Shown: positions 36,861-50,287, numbered from the stretch's first letter. The stretch: 64,000 nucleotides of DNA from Lutraria lutraria (GCA_964023205.1 OZ026841.1:34734399-34798398), one strand, 5' to 3'. Translations and numbers: made by a program. Notes: a model not told the origin generated them from the sequence alone.

Positions 36861-39800
36861 TCATCGGTGCAAAGTTAAACCTCAGTGTATAACATGATAT
36901 AAATCAGGATGAGATTATATCCTATCATTGATATTAAATCAGCGAGAATGTCTCAGTTATAATGATCATTACCAATTAACGACATGTGGTGGTATAATTT
37001 GTGCCGAGGGAAGTATTTACCATACATCTATCTTAGAGAATGCTGTAATTAAATATCTGTATTGTAGGCCAGTGACATTTACAGTATGGTGACCGTTTTA
37101 ATAGTAACAATGTTAAGAAGAATATGTAAGCAGTAAAACGTCAAATATAAGAATACTTTGAATGTTTCTTCATGAAAAGCAAGACGTTGTAAAGTTGCTT
37201 GATAAATAATGTAATGGGTCACTTCGTTGCATAAATTATATCATTCTAGAACAGTGAAACTGGTACTGTAGATATTGGTATATTGTTGCTCCAGTTAATT
37301 TCTTGACTTTATTAACAGAAACATCATACATTTGTACTTAAAAGAACAACATGCAGTCAACTGACTAGTTTAAACATTTTGAATTCAATTGTCGTTGTCG
37401 TCTTGAGGAAAATATGGGTAACAACCTCCCTTTATCTTTACCGAAATGGTTGTGATTAAAACCTAGGCGTACGCGGACACTTAACTAAACAATAAAACAG
37501 AATGGCCTACATTGGGGCCAAAGTTAAACAGTAAGATGTTTTAGAGCAATATTAAACTCAAACCAAGAAAGGTCGACACTATATCCAGCATTCTGCGAAC
37601 AGTTTGGGGGAGGTTTATATTTTAGGAAACAATAAAAATATCAATAAAGAAAATATCCAGGAAGCTTAATGAAGTTCTATATAATCCCTGGTTTAATCGA
37701 CTCGGTATCCCAGTTCGGAATTATATTAAAAGATAATGAAATGATGCGTGTTGTTTATCAATCAGTAGTTTACTCGGGAAAACAATTGTTACAATGCTGC
37801 ATGGTGAAGATACATTTATCATATCAAGTCTATTTTCAAAACGACATTTGCAAACGACAAACGTCGATTTTTCGAATTGAATAAAGATTCTGTCTCTATC
37901 AATATAATCACAAACCTTACGTTGTCACGAATGCATGTTTTACTCTTTTTGTTTTTGTCGCTCTTTGTTGACAAAGCCATTTAGCATTGGTACCAATCGA
38001 TGTTCAAACCATAGCAAAACATGTCTAGTATAATATTTAAATACTCTATGCGAGTATTTATTTTTCGTATTTATACGTTACCGACGAGTACATATCTATC
38101 GCAATGTGTACAATATGTCGATAAATAACATGGCTAGAAAGAATTGGCGTGTTTATGGTAATCCGACGGTACTTACCAGCAATACTCAGTATCTCGCGTT
38201 CTCACAAAAATGCATGTTAAGAAAAAAAATAGAAAAGAAAAATATTTCGACCTATCAGCCCTTATTCTTTTGATCAAGTAACGTTAGACATAACTACTGT
38301 TCTGTACTGAACGGCGACTTAACTTAGTACACAAAAGACATGTTACAATACTTTAAGGTATCGGTTCTGGCTTTAAATGCTAAAAAAACGTAAAATGATA
38401 TTTTGGGTTATTTACAAAGATTACATATCATACTTTAAAAGAAAGCAACAAAAAGTCCTTCAGGACCGAAAGCGCAAAATTAGTGATTTATTGCGATAAA
38501 CACTGCACCCCTCTATCGACTTTGTCTTATCAGCGTTAACCATCTCTAAAGCGCTGTGCATTGTATCGGTACGATATGATACTATTTATTCGTCAATGAC
38601 AATAATTTGTTTTTAAATCTCTTACAAGACATCAAACCTGGGCGTGGTTTTAATTATTGCACCGTAAACATTCGCGATTTTGATTGACTATCAAAATTGT
38701 GTGGGATCCATCGATTAATCGAAATTCGTTGATTTCGCAAGACGAAAATGATCTAACACTTTTATTGTTCATTACTCGCTTACAAAAACACAGGTCCCAT
38801 TTTCAAATTAAGATTGCTGCCTTATTTGTTGGCGGATTTCAAAGCGGTCTTCGGTATTTTGTGGCGGAAATATTTATCTAGTAAACCATGCCTCATAATT
38901 CTGATACTTTCTTCATTTACAGCGTAATATGTAATACACAGCGGGGTTCAGGGTACACAATTTCTTTAAAAACAAGTATCTAATTAACGGACGACGTTAT
39001 CACAAAACCTGTGACACGGTTCTCTGCATTATACATTTACAGTCATTTTAAGGATATTTGTTGTAAGATTTTCCAATATACATAATAGTTATCGTTGTTA
39101 AAAAAATGTAAATTACGTGCGGTATTAGTTTATAGAAGACCAATCAAATGTATTATTTATTTCAAATTACTCGCAATGCACTTTATACAGTGGGTTTATA
39201 TTAGTATGTAATTACGGTAAAGTTTTTAAATCGAAAAATTTGTGAAACTTGATTTGACTTGACATCCAAACCAGATACCTTAAGTTACAGACTCTAGACT
39301 CCTCAAACGACACATCGGAGACTAATCTCTGGGTATATGTACAGAAATGTCCTCATATATCACAAGAAATTTGGAAAAGATGTGTTTGTTTCCTCAGGAA
39401 GTATTCAGTGATACGAATCCTTGTCTAAATGATGTTGATGCCACCACTGATGCCATATTGATGTATGGAGACAACGGCATGCTTTTGGGAGAGCAATAAT
39501 CGTGTTCCTGTTGTTTCATATTCATCAGACTGGTTTGTATGGCATGCAAGACTGAACAGCAACATCAACGTTTATAAAGCTATGTTTGTCAATCCTATTA
39601 TTGCCAGAATAGAATAATTGTTTGTATATGATAAGAATCGTGCCCAAGTGCTTAATGTTAAATAAGAATGTTTGAACAATAACTTTAAATAGAAATGAAA
39701 TTGAGATAACTTTGAAATTAAAAATCAACAAGGTCAAAATTTTCATTGCTTCATAAGGCATCGTTTACCTCTTTTCAAAGGTATGGTACATGTCTGTATT

Positions 39801-41532
39801 TTGTGAAAGAGGGGTTAACTTGTAATACTCATGCTTGTTGAAATACAGAGACAGTTTTTGTTAAACCCATTTGAGAATGATAATACAGTACAAGGTTACG
39901 TAAAATGTGATTTTACTCTTTCTGAAAATTGTATTGGTTGATACTTGATTTTATCCACTTCCAGTTGAGGTTGGTATTTTACTGCTGTACATGTGTTTGA
40001 CAACTGAATTGTTTGTTTTTACTTCGAACTTGTACAATCGATTAAACTAGGAGTTAAATTTGACAGTGTCCTATGATGATTTAAGGATATTCGTTGACAT
40101 ACAGAATGTTCATACATTTGTACCCGCTAAAATATTCCTTACTTTCGTTTACACATTCACGACACACCTTATGCGTTGGCACCTTATTTAATAAACCACA
40201 GCCATTTCAATAGAAACACTAAAACGCGTTTTAAATGCAATATAATGTTTTGTTATTTCAGCTTCATTTTCTTTCTTGATAACAGAACGTAGAATGCAAT
40301 TAAGTTGTAATATTTTATTGATAGACTGTCAGTAACATCATCTTATAACATGATTACAACGTGTCTTGGGTTTTTAGATCCTCGTTTTATTTCGTTTCAT
40401 TTCCTATAGAAATCGAAAAAAACTCAGAACTGAATCCAATCGGTTGCTTAAAGTTTCGATTTTCTAATGTTTTACAGCTTGCGTATGAATTGTGGAAATG
40501 AACAACTTTTAGTTTATTTTCTTCACCAAAAACGAATTAAATGAGAATTATGATATGCAGTGTTTGACATGAACTTTGTATTGCTATAATACTGTGATAC
40601 ACTGAACAACACGTGTAAGTCCCATTGGAAATTATCGACACTTGCCCAAAAAATAAGGATCAATTTAATCAATTTCTAAACACGTAGATTACAGGTATTT
40701 TTGTCCGGTTTTTCCATGGGAATAGGTGTTGGACTTTATGAAATTGGCTTGTGCATCATGTGCATATCAAAATATGCGTTAGGGGTTATAAATTTTGTTC
40801 ATTGCATTTAGTGCTCCATTGGTTGCACGTTTAGTTAATTAGGTAGTTAAGTAAGACAAGAATACGAATACGCACACGAAATTAATCAGTTATATTTAAT
40901 ATGAAAGGGATGTCCTCGACCCACACGTACCACCTTACTAGAGAAATAAAATGACCTCTCCTATTTGACTCAATAGATAACAAAAGTTAATGTGATAGTG
41001 CAGACTATAATGTATCTTGTCTTGGGAAATCCTAAATGGAAATGTTGTAATATTTACCAAGTGTCTACATTCTACACACAACAATGATAAAAAACAATAC
41101 TTATGTCTGCTATCAGTGAGTATACAGTCATATTCTATACAAATCCTTAAGGATACGTATAAAGAGAAAGATATATCTCTAATAAATTGCACTGGCTAGA
41201 TATTTATCACTAGAATTGGGCAATCTTTCCCGAAACTATTTTTCAGAATGACAGGAACTGATTGGGCTAAACCGAAAACTTTGAGTTTTCATTTCTTCAC
41301 GTTTTTATAGAGTTTATATATTACAACAAGTGTTACGTTAAAGTATCTTTCAAAAGAAAAGTATGTACATGAACACGATGTATGCGATATCCCAGCTGTC
41401 TAAACTAGTTCCAAACTGACCACACTAAGTAAAAAACCTATAAAAGAAATCGGAATCGTTAAAGATATAAGATCAGAAAAACGATCCATAGAAAGAAAAC
41501 ACATTCAAAATCTTTGCTTACCCTAGATAATA
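36861..41532. other. Intergenic, nothing recognised
   Basis: About 4.7 kb of A+T-rich DNA with only short frames. A minus-strand donor-like CTG|GTAAGTACC at about 38170-38182 lacks an adjoining long open frame. Confidence 0.55.
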
Positions 41533-41667
41533 CCCCCCCCCCCCCCCCAGATTCCACAACACTAAACCATAACACATTACCAAAACAAATGGAAGACAAA
41601 GCCCAGACTCCTGGAGGGCTTCACTTTCGAGCAGTCTGTAGAAAAGTGACTGGGGGGGGGGGGGGGG
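41533..41667. repeat. C16 ... G16 inverted homopolymer pair
   Basis: Sixteen C (41533-41548) and sixteen G (41652-41667) are 103 bp apart and could pair as a 16-bp stem or form four-stranded structures. The 38-bp array starts two bases after the G run. Confidence 0.9.
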
Positions 41668-41668
41668 A

Positions 41669-42012
41669 ACTAGTTTTCAAGAGATAAATACGAAATCAGA
41701 TAATAAACTAGTTTTCAAGAGATAAATACGAAATCAGATAATAAACTAGTTTTCAAGAGATAAATACGAAATCAGATAATAAACTAGTTTTCAAGAGATA
41801 AATACGAAATCAGATAATAAACTAGTTTTCAAGAGATAAATACGAAATCAGATAATAAACTAGTTTTCAAGAGATAAATACGAAATCAGATAATAAACTA
41901 GTTTTCAAGAGATAAATACGAAATCAGATAATAAACTAGTTTTCAAGAGATAAATACGAAATAAAATGATAAACTAGTCTTCAAGAGATAAATGCGAAAT
42001 AAAATAATAAAC
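41669..42012. repeat. 38-bp tandem repeat, nine units
   Basis: The unit 'actagttttcaagagataaa' plus 'tacgaaatcagataataa' repeats almost perfectly; the last two units have drifted ('gaaataaaatgataa'). Confidence 0.95.
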
Positions 42013-42370
42013 TTACATTTATGACTAATAACCTCTTACAAAAACATGATAGAAAATAGTAGTCTACAAAGAACAACAAACATTGATAATCCGATGTCAA
42101 TATATAATGTATCGTTTCCTTGTACGCAAATTGTTTATCTTACATGAATCGCTTGGTATATAAATGTGCATTTAGTTTGTTGTATCACTTCACCATGAAA
42201 TAAATGTCAACTTATATATAACTAAAACAATGGAGAAGATGAAGTTGTCTGAAACATCCAACTATTAAATGAGTTGAATGCGGACATAACTACACAAGAA
42301 CTGAAAACATATGTAAAGTTACTACTTATAAAGAAGTAGCTGATTGATATTAAATGCGCAAAATAAAAAT
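42013..42370. other. Intergenic, nothing recognised
   Basis: Short A+T-rich spacer between two tandem arrays. Confidence 0.5.
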
Positions 42371-42600
42371 GATAGACATTTAAGTACATCGCAGCATTTT
42401 GGGAAGCATAGCAAAACGCGGGAGAACTTCGGGAAACATCGGGAAACATCGGAAAACTACAGAGAACATCAGAGAAAATCGAAGGAACTCTGGGAACATA
42501 GGAACACTTTGGAGAACATCAGAGCACATAAGGGATAGTCGAAGGACATCGGACAATATCGTGGCACATCGGAAAACATCGGATGACATCGAAGAAAGTG
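42371..42600. repeat. Degenerate 10-bp tandem array, about 23 units
   Basis: The period is exactly 10 bp with no insertion or deletion. Units resemble GGRAAACATC (gggaaacatc, ggagaacatc, gaaggacatc, ggaaaacatc). Substitutions are frequent but phase is kept. A 10-bp stop-poor unit leaves overlapping frames open on both strands; these are not genes. Confidence 0.9.
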
Positions 42601-42819
42601 AAAAATATCTTATTGGATACAACCACTTGAAACTGTCCTTATGGAACAAACTGCTTTATTTCAAAGTGCTGTAACCAGCGAAAGTCCGAACTGCCGATAT
42701 AAAAACGCAGAAAGTCATAACAATCTCATTCGACGACTTTCAAGTTTTAAGACTTACACCTTGGTAGAACCATTGATCTTCCGTGAGTTAGCTGGACAGC
42801 GAAAATTGTCTGATCGAGG

Positions 42820-42900
42820 TTGGAATTCGAGTTCACAGCGGTGAGAAACTGAATATTAATTGTCAGAGTCCAAAATCACTGCCTCGACCACGGTGCCCTT
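42820..42900 (-). mobile_element. tRNA-derived SINE head
   Basis: On the minus strand 'cgtggtcgaggcag' (A box) is followed about 45 bases later by 'gaactcgaattcc' (B box). The body would extend leftwards, roughly to 42700, but is poorly defined. Confidence 0.6.
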
Positions 42901-42905
42901 GGATA

Positions 42906-45480
42906 CCGACCAAATCTCAAATGAACGTATGCTTCAATCTCATCCATATTTCTGTTATATATCAAATATTATAAGTATTACGGTTGGTTGATATCCTTCA
43001 ATGATGTTGGATTTCAATATATCAAGTTATATAGAGAATGCAATAGTACGACCATACTCAATCATTCAGATAGTGTCACTTTGATATGAGCTGCCACTAT
43101 GGATGTCATACAAGCAAAACTGTCATGTTTTCGCAATTTTGTAAACGTTCTCATGTCATGGAATGAATTAGGGGGTCTGTAAACCAGGTCAGATCATCAG
43201 ATTGATACCATTAATAACCAACGAAATACATTCAGGATTCCAAACACACCAATACAGCGTTACGTCAGTTCTATGATGCGACGTATTTTGCACTGCATAC
43301 GCAAAAATTGGTCACACTGATTACTAATGCTTTAAAAGATATCATTTGGTGCATTTAGTCAGTCCGTCATTTCTGCCCTAATGTTTTGCTAATAAGGTTC
43401 TGATTTTAGGAATTTTACTGTTCAAAAACAGAGTCTCATTTCAAACTTGTTTTGTGGATTGTTTTCTAAAGTATAACGACGTAAAAAATTGATTTTGTTT
43501 TGTCAAAATATATTTTCGTTGGTGTGATATAAGGGCGTAATTCTACTTAAACCCCTAATGTGTTACCTTCGTCTTGAAAAGTCATAACGCAACTCGATTA
43601 TGTAGATCTGCAGTATTTCAACTCTATCGTGGACACTAGTCACTTAGGTGCATTTTCTGATTTCGTCCAGAAAAAAGCACACCCAACTCAGTTTTATAAG
43701 ACATTGAATACAATGTACTTGATAAAAATGAGCATAACCCCAAATATCACCATTTTAACATGATGCTTACATAGGTTTGAAGGAGGTGTAAAGTTTTCAT
43801 GTCGTGTAGAATGCAGTTTTTCAAATTAGTTCCTTTGAAAATCTCATCTAATTATTTATATAGAAAGCGATCAATCATATTGAATGAACATGTAGCAATT
43901 CCTTTGATAAGAATTCTTTGACTTTAAAGTCCCATTAGCGTTTTGGATGTTGAAATTGAAGTAGGTCTTATTTTACCTAGAAAGATATCTTATCAGTGAA
44001 ATTGACTTTTACTTGCAATAAAAACATTCCCAAATGTTCTGTTTTAATCACAAAGTGCATATAAAAATATAGCATGGCATTTTTTCAATGATATTGCAAA
44101 AAATAGGAAAAAGCGTCTAACAACATTTCTACGAGATGTGGCTAAAGAAAGGCATTGTGTATATATGTTTTAAAGCAAATAAAACATATTTCTTATATTT
44201 AACTATCATTTAATTTATTGTTCTGTATTGCTAAATGTAAAAAAGCTAATGGGGCTTTAAAGACATACATTTCCAAAAAAAGAACACAAATTATACGCAT
44301 CTTTTGTAAACTATTGGGACATGATACTGATCAGATATTCATGGATTGTTTAATCATACATACAATTGTATTTCCTCATATCAGTGGAAACAACAGCCAC
44401 CTCAACCTCGTGGGATTGTAATCGTATACTTTGAATGCATGTTAAACAATGTTATTTCCAATATAAAGTATACGTACAAGGCATCTTGTATCAAAGGGGT
44501 AATTTCACTAGATTAAGTAAGTATAATAATATCCTGTTTATAGACAGACCACGGGCCAATAAATCTTGTTTCTGTTCTGTCCTGTTATCAATATTACTTT
44601 TCGTTTTGTATTATAGACTTATGGACTGTAACTTTACTGTTCCAAGATAACCTTCTACAATATTTTACAAATTCACATATATAACAAGTGAATCCTCAGT
44701 TGCAGTTTAAACAATGTGATGAGGAATGCGTTTTATAAAATTCCCGTTTAATGGGTGCTGTGAATTCACTTTTAAATAATTAACATGCTGGAGAGAGTTG
44801 GTAATAAGAGAACACTCGTGAATCATGCCACTGAAATGTGAACACTGATCATCATGTATACAGATACTGTGTCATTATTTTAATAACTCTTTTTCGCAGT
44901 TCAGTTACCACCAATCAAATGTTTTATACAGTTCAAACTGTCATCCGTGATGCTGAATTCGTCTCTGTTAGTAGTTGCACAGTCTTGCCGAAAAAAACAC
45001 ACGATATTTTGTCAATAAGAACGTGATCAGTTTAATTCTACCGAACGTCTGGCAACACCATCAAAGGTGTAATTGTCTGTAACACTTTGTTTCAGATAGT
45101 GTTCATGTTTATTAAAGTTTATTATTCTAGAAGGTTGTCATTGGTATGGTGACAGAAGCATCCACAATGCATACTTGCAAAATACTCAATTCTGATCACG
45201 TTATAAGTCCAATGTTAATCCAACGCATAAATGAAGAGTTGTTGATCATATTTTCTGCTACGGACGACGCAGATACAATTAGTTAACTGTTCTGGAAATA
45301 CATACCGTTTAGATAATCATGGATGTATTAAGTTTAAAAGTAGTACTATTTTGTGAAAGGTTGTATTTTTTGTATGTATTTTTCCTAGGAATCCGCCTCT
45401 TATCCTTTTTTCGGGTTAATTGTACGTAATTCTGTGTAAATATAGACGTTGTCGATTATGTCACTGGTTGAAATACAACC
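42906..45480. other. Intergenic, nothing recognised
   Basis: A+T-rich, only short frames, no motif or element ends that I can support. Confidence 0.55.
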
Positions 45481-45481
45481 C

Positions 45482-45575
45482 ATGGAAGCTAGGTAGGTGA
45501 ACAGGCCGCCGTATCTTACTGAAATGTCATTGAATAACGGCGTTTAACCGTTACAACGAAATGTTAAACGCTAAA
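45482..45575 (+). mobile_element. SINE tail fragment
   Basis: 'taggtgaacaggccgccgta' then 'ttactgaaatgtcattgaat' and 'aacggcgttt' match the tail of the SINEs at 46660 and 61978. The tRNA-like head is missing. Confidence 0.6.
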
Positions 45576-45732
45576 AACACCAATATCTATCTTGTAATAA
45601 TGCTGTATGAATAAAGACTGTTTATATTGTTGGGAAATAGATCGAGATAATCCATATTGATGACACCAGTCTATGGAACTAGTATTAAATCATGTCAGCT
45701 TCGAGACAAATATGATTAATTGCCATTCTGAC

Positions 45733-45825
45733 ATAACTGGCATTTAATCTTAAGCACCACAGCTGATGTGTCAAGAGAGACTCATTAAATGACAAACTGT
45801 CAGATTCATTTAAACGACATTATAT
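45733..45825 (+). repeat. Third dispersed family, copy 2 (diverged)
   Basis: 'taactggcatttaatcttaa', 'gactcattaaatgacaaact' and 'gtcagattcatttaaacgac' align in order with the copies at 35895 and 50288. Confidence 0.4.
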
Positions 45826-45838
45826 TTCACTGATTCAA

Positions 45839-46659
45839 TAAAGGCTTTCATACTGAATAATTTAGTTCTTCATGTGGTACCGGCCAATACTATATTTCTG
45901 CATAGCGTATCTAAGTACGTCATACAGGTTTTTTTGTTCGTGACGTAAGATGCTTGAATTATACGACATTATGCATTATCATTGTTCAGTTTTGGAATTC
46001 AAGAGTTCGGTTATGATTAAAATAAGCACACAGTCAAGAACAAAAAGAAACAATACCTGTGCTCTTTTGTTATTCATATTTCACCTGAGTCACTGTTATA
46101 CTTCTACCAGATACTTATAAAGAAAGCATGAACTTGCTGGAAGCATACACTGGTTTCCGTTCCATATTGTACAGTGCACCAAAGGTCTCTGTACATACAA
46201 AGTCACGGAAGTATACGAAAGGTTGGTGTTCGTGCTCGTAGGTATGTCTTGAGTTTTCCTCCAGCTTTAAAGCTCTAAAATTTGCCAAAGGACTCCGGCT
46301 GCTGGTGCAACTCTGAGATACAAATCTAATGCATATCAACAATCATTTTGAACACGAATATATTTTTAAAAAAGGTAAAAGAAAAACGAAGTTTTTTTTT
46401 GTCAATGGTTTGATGAAATGTGGCAGACTATGCCACACTGAAACTCTAATTTGATAATGATTATCAGTTTTTAAAATATAAAAGAATATCTTTACGAGTA
46501 TTTGTCGTCACCACAGCCATAACAATTTGCAACAATGTCATAATATTATGTAATTGATTTACAGCTCTTCTAAATAGAATGTTCCGTTTTTAGAACACAA
46601 CTATCGCGGTCGCAGCATGGACATATGACAACAGTGTCGATTTACCTCTAAATGTGGAG
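45839..46659. other. Intergenic, nothing recognised
   Basis: A weak SINE-body-like 'cctccagctttaaagct' occurs at about 46258-46275. No gene is supported. Confidence 0.5.
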
Positions 46660-47425
46660 ATGTGGAGAAGTTGTTGGTTCCTTGTGGAAGGGTAAGTTAG
46701 TACTGGTTAGAATACAGCCCAGGAAAATTTGTTGGGTGAACTGGCCGCCGTATATAACTGAACAATTGTTGGGTGAACTGGCCGCCGTATATAACTGAAC
46801 AATTGTTGGGTGAACTGGCTGCCGTATATAACTGAAAATTTGTTGAGTGAACTGGCTGCCGTATATAACTGAAACATTGTTGGGTGAACTGGCCGCCGTA
46901 TATAACTGAAACATTGTTGGGTGAACTGGCCGCCGTATATAACTGAAACATTGTTGGGTACACTGGCCGCCGTATATAACTGAAACATTGTTGGGTACAC
47001 TGGCCGCCGTATATAACTGAAACATTGTTGGGTACACTGGCCGCCGTATATAACTGAAACATTGTTGGGTGAACTGGCCGCCGTATATAACTGAAACATT
47101 GTTGGGTGAACTGGCCGCCGTATATAACTGAAACATTGTTGGGTGAACTGGCCGCCGTATATAACTGAAACATTGTTGGGTACACTGGCCGCCGTATATA
47201 ACTGAAACATTGTTGGGTACACTGGCCGCCGTATATAACTGAAACATTGTTGGGTGAACTGGCCGCCGTATATAACTGAAACATTGTTGGGTACACTGGC
47301 CGCCGTATATAACTGAAACATTGTTGGGTGAACTGGCCGCCGTATATAACTGAAACATTGTTGGGTGAACTGGCCGCCGTATATAACTGAAACATTGTTG
47401 AAAGACGGCGTTAAACCCAAAGAAA
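46660..47425 (+). mobile_element. SINE tail with internal 18-copy expansion
   Basis: The left flank 'gttggttccttgtggaaggg' and 'taagttagtactggtt' and the right flank 'gacggcgttaaacccaaa' are the normal SINE body and end, as at 62115-62300. Between them the SINE segment 'gttgggtgaactggccgccg' plus 'tatataactgaaacatt' is repeated 18 times. Confidence 0.85.
46729..47394 (+). repeat. 37-bp array derived from a SINE tail
   Basis: Exactly 18 units of 37 bp (666 bp). Units vary mainly at one site, 'ggtgaactgg' or 'ggtacactgg', and the first four have extra changes. The unit starts and ends on a 'ttgttg' that also occurs just before the SINE end, a likely point of slippage. Three minus-strand frames stay open throughout because 37 is not a multiple of 3. 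Confidence 0.95.
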
Positions 47426-48064
47426 TAAAGTTAAATTATTTTTCATACATCGTGTGATAATAAGCCAGTCAATGTAACACCTTCATGATTATACAACGAT
47501 AAGAAATACATTATGAGAACATCTGGTGATTCAAGTGCTATTAAGCTAAAGGTCAATCATTCATCTAATATCAACCTACAGTACGCACTACATCAAAACT
47601 AGCCAAATGAACTTGCTAAAGTAAGTTCATCTACCAGTTCTATTCTACTATACTCCTACAACTATGACCTTATATTACAGTAACAATTGACTCGATTATC
47701 AGGAAATTGGTACAACAAATACGAATGTATTCCAAAGGGAAATACGTTAAAGGCACCAAGGAATGTATCAGATATTGCATTATTAATGATTGTTGATGGA
47801 CATAGAAAGATATTAACACGAAATTGCCGTCGGGAAATGCTTTTTGTGATGCCACATATTCCTTCAGAGTTGCTTTCTCTGTTTATCTATCAGGAAAGGA
47901 TTCAAATTCCATGTATATCTAAAGAAAGATAAGACAAGCAAATAATGGCAACAATCGCCCAATGTTGTCTTTAACCTTACTTGGTTTCTCTCGATTTATT
48001 TGTGCAGCTGGCGTCACATTGAAGTTAGGCATTAATCCGTGTATTCCTTTATACGGGTGCACTC
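47426..48064. other. Intergenic, nothing recognised
   Basis: Short overlapping frames at 47670-47932 on both strands, no support. Confidence 0.5.
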
Positions 48065-48290
48065 AAACTTGTGTTAGCGGTCATCTCCGAATAAAGGTCA
48101 CCCTAAAAACAAAGAACGTTTTTTTTTCAATATCGGCATTATTCAATTAGAATAAAATGACCCCGAATAAAGGCCATCCTATGAATAAAGGCAATTCTAT
48201 TAAATCCGTCATTAGTAATTTAGAACAAAATGTCCTCCGAATTTTAAACTCACAGTTTGTCTTTCCCAATGATAGCCTTTGTTTACATGT
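48065..48290 (+). repeat. 'AATAAAGGCCAC' dispersed repeat, copy 4
   Basis: The best preserved copy: 'gcggtcatctccgaataaag', 'aaaatgaccccgaataaagg', 'ctatgaataaaggcaa', 'agaacaaaatgtcctccgaa' and 'tttgtctttcccaatgatag'. Confidence 0.75.
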
Positions 48291-49799
48291 ATGACTGTAA
48301 CTTCTTTTACGTAATCATTTTTATTAAAATTTTACAGCGTATTCCTGGTATTGATAAACCATACCATACAGATAATTAGCTACAGGTTCCTGTGTCGTGA
48401 TTCATTTACTATTCCATTTTAATACAAATAAGTCCCAAGTGTTATAAGAGGGTATTCGAGCATTATCCAGTCTCCATGTTGTATAGCTGTGATGAGACTG
48501 TGATGTAGCGAATGCTTACATTTAAAAGATAATCCATTTGGTAAAGGAATATTGTAGCATATCCAACGCAATTAATTGCTTTGTGCATTTATAAAAGGTA
48601 GACCTTCTCTTGAATATGATTTCGCGTTCTTTAATCATCGACGGTTACATAAATCTTGGCTTCGGTGTGATAGAATCACCATACGTGTCATGAACTACAC
48701 ATTCTGTTTTGATAGAATCGAATTATTCCAATCGCCGAAACAATAAAGCGGTTTAACTATTACAATAACAGTAACTTTGTCTACATAGATCCCTTTATTG
48801 CCAAACTATACATTTTGAATAAATGTAAGGATATGCCTAGACAAGACAAACAATAGGAGAGCAATCACAATTTGCCAGTTAGATCTTGAAACTATCCTAG
48901 TGAGATCAAATCGTATGGCGTGTCCAAAATACTACCCTCACCGAATCCCCCAACCAAACAGTTTCACACACATAGAACTATACAAATATAGAAGACAAAA
49001 CAGTTCCGTGTAGGGCACAGCATTGAAATTCTCTACAAGTCAAGATTGTTGGTTTTATAGTAGTCGGGGTGCATGTATTGATATGTTAAGCAAAAATAAA
49101 AATATACCATGTTTCCACTCGTATAGGGTCGATAGTTTATAAGAAAATATTAGCCAAAAAATTGACCAAGACAAAAAGGGTTAGTTTCGGCAGAAGAAAA
49201 TAGGATCGGTCGGGATAGTGTAAACTTGAAACTTTTATTTTACGCTTTATGTAGTTGGTATCTCAAAATGAATGTTGAACATGACTTTGTCTAGAGAACT
49301 TTTTTCTTTGATACAAAAACATATTACGTTTTCTCATAATTCATTAGTTATCGCCATTCTTACCAATATCTCATCATTTATGGTCCAGTGTAATCATATT
49401 ATGAAATCTATGCCCGCTCTTTTTCTGTAAAACGAGAAAGAATCTGTGAACTAATGGGCAATACTGATGTCCCTGTGAAACCTGATATACACGTTGATGT
49501 AGAGACACTTATAATATATCAATTTTACAATCATAAAACTTCTATCAACCATTACATCGTGGAAGCAATAAAAATGCTCTGTCAAGTTCTTACTTAAAAT
49601 GAAAGTTTTCTGACAGTTATGAATAATGTCATAATGTCATAAACAATAATACGATCGATACACGTGTTATTTCTCGATTGGTACAAATCGGCACATTAAT
49701 TCCAGAGGCCCACGGGCGATCCTCACACTATCCGCGACAATAGAAGATATTACATCCTATGTTAAATTGTCCTCAATCTCTGTATATGTGGGGTAGCTT
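48291..49799. other. Intergenic, nothing recognised
   Basis: A+T-rich; no feature supported. Confidence 0.5.
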
Positions 49800-49945
49800 A
49801 GTACTAGCACATGGATAGATTGTGGCTTGTACTGGTTAAGGCCTCAGTCCTGGGAAGCTGATTAGGATAAATGCTCACCACGATATAACTTAACTATTGT
49901 TGAAAATGGTATTAAATCGATGAAATTGATCAATAAATAAATCCA
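49800..49945 (+). mobile_element. Diverged SINE tail fragment
   Basis: 'tgtactggttaaggcctcag', 'tcctgggaagctgattagg' and 'attgttgaaaatggtattaa' correspond in order to the SINE body and tail at 62150-62300. Confidence 0.5.
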
Positions 49946-50287
49946 AAGGCGTATAACTTTGTTTTTGATAAAAACAATGAGTGTTTAGTATATTACTATT
50001 TGTCTCGAAACGCTTTACAACGTGCGTTTGTTTATATACTTATATCTATAACATGTAGTTTCCCAGTTCCTTGAAAGCCTTACTTGTCTATTTCATAGAG
50101 TCCTCACACTCATTGAACGTATCGTTTTTAAACGAAAACTATGAAGTTATATGTACGCTTCTATAGGATAAGGACTCGTATTTGTACGTAATGATGTATT
50201 ATGTGAATGTCTATAATTCTGCATCCCTGTGGTTGTAACATCAGTCAGCTTTGTGAAAGAAAACAACTCATTTGTTACATCCCAGAC

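Noticed and set aside
46648..47420. Three minus-strand frames of over 230 codons
   Set aside because: They are the three phases of one 37-bp satellite; none has independent coding support.
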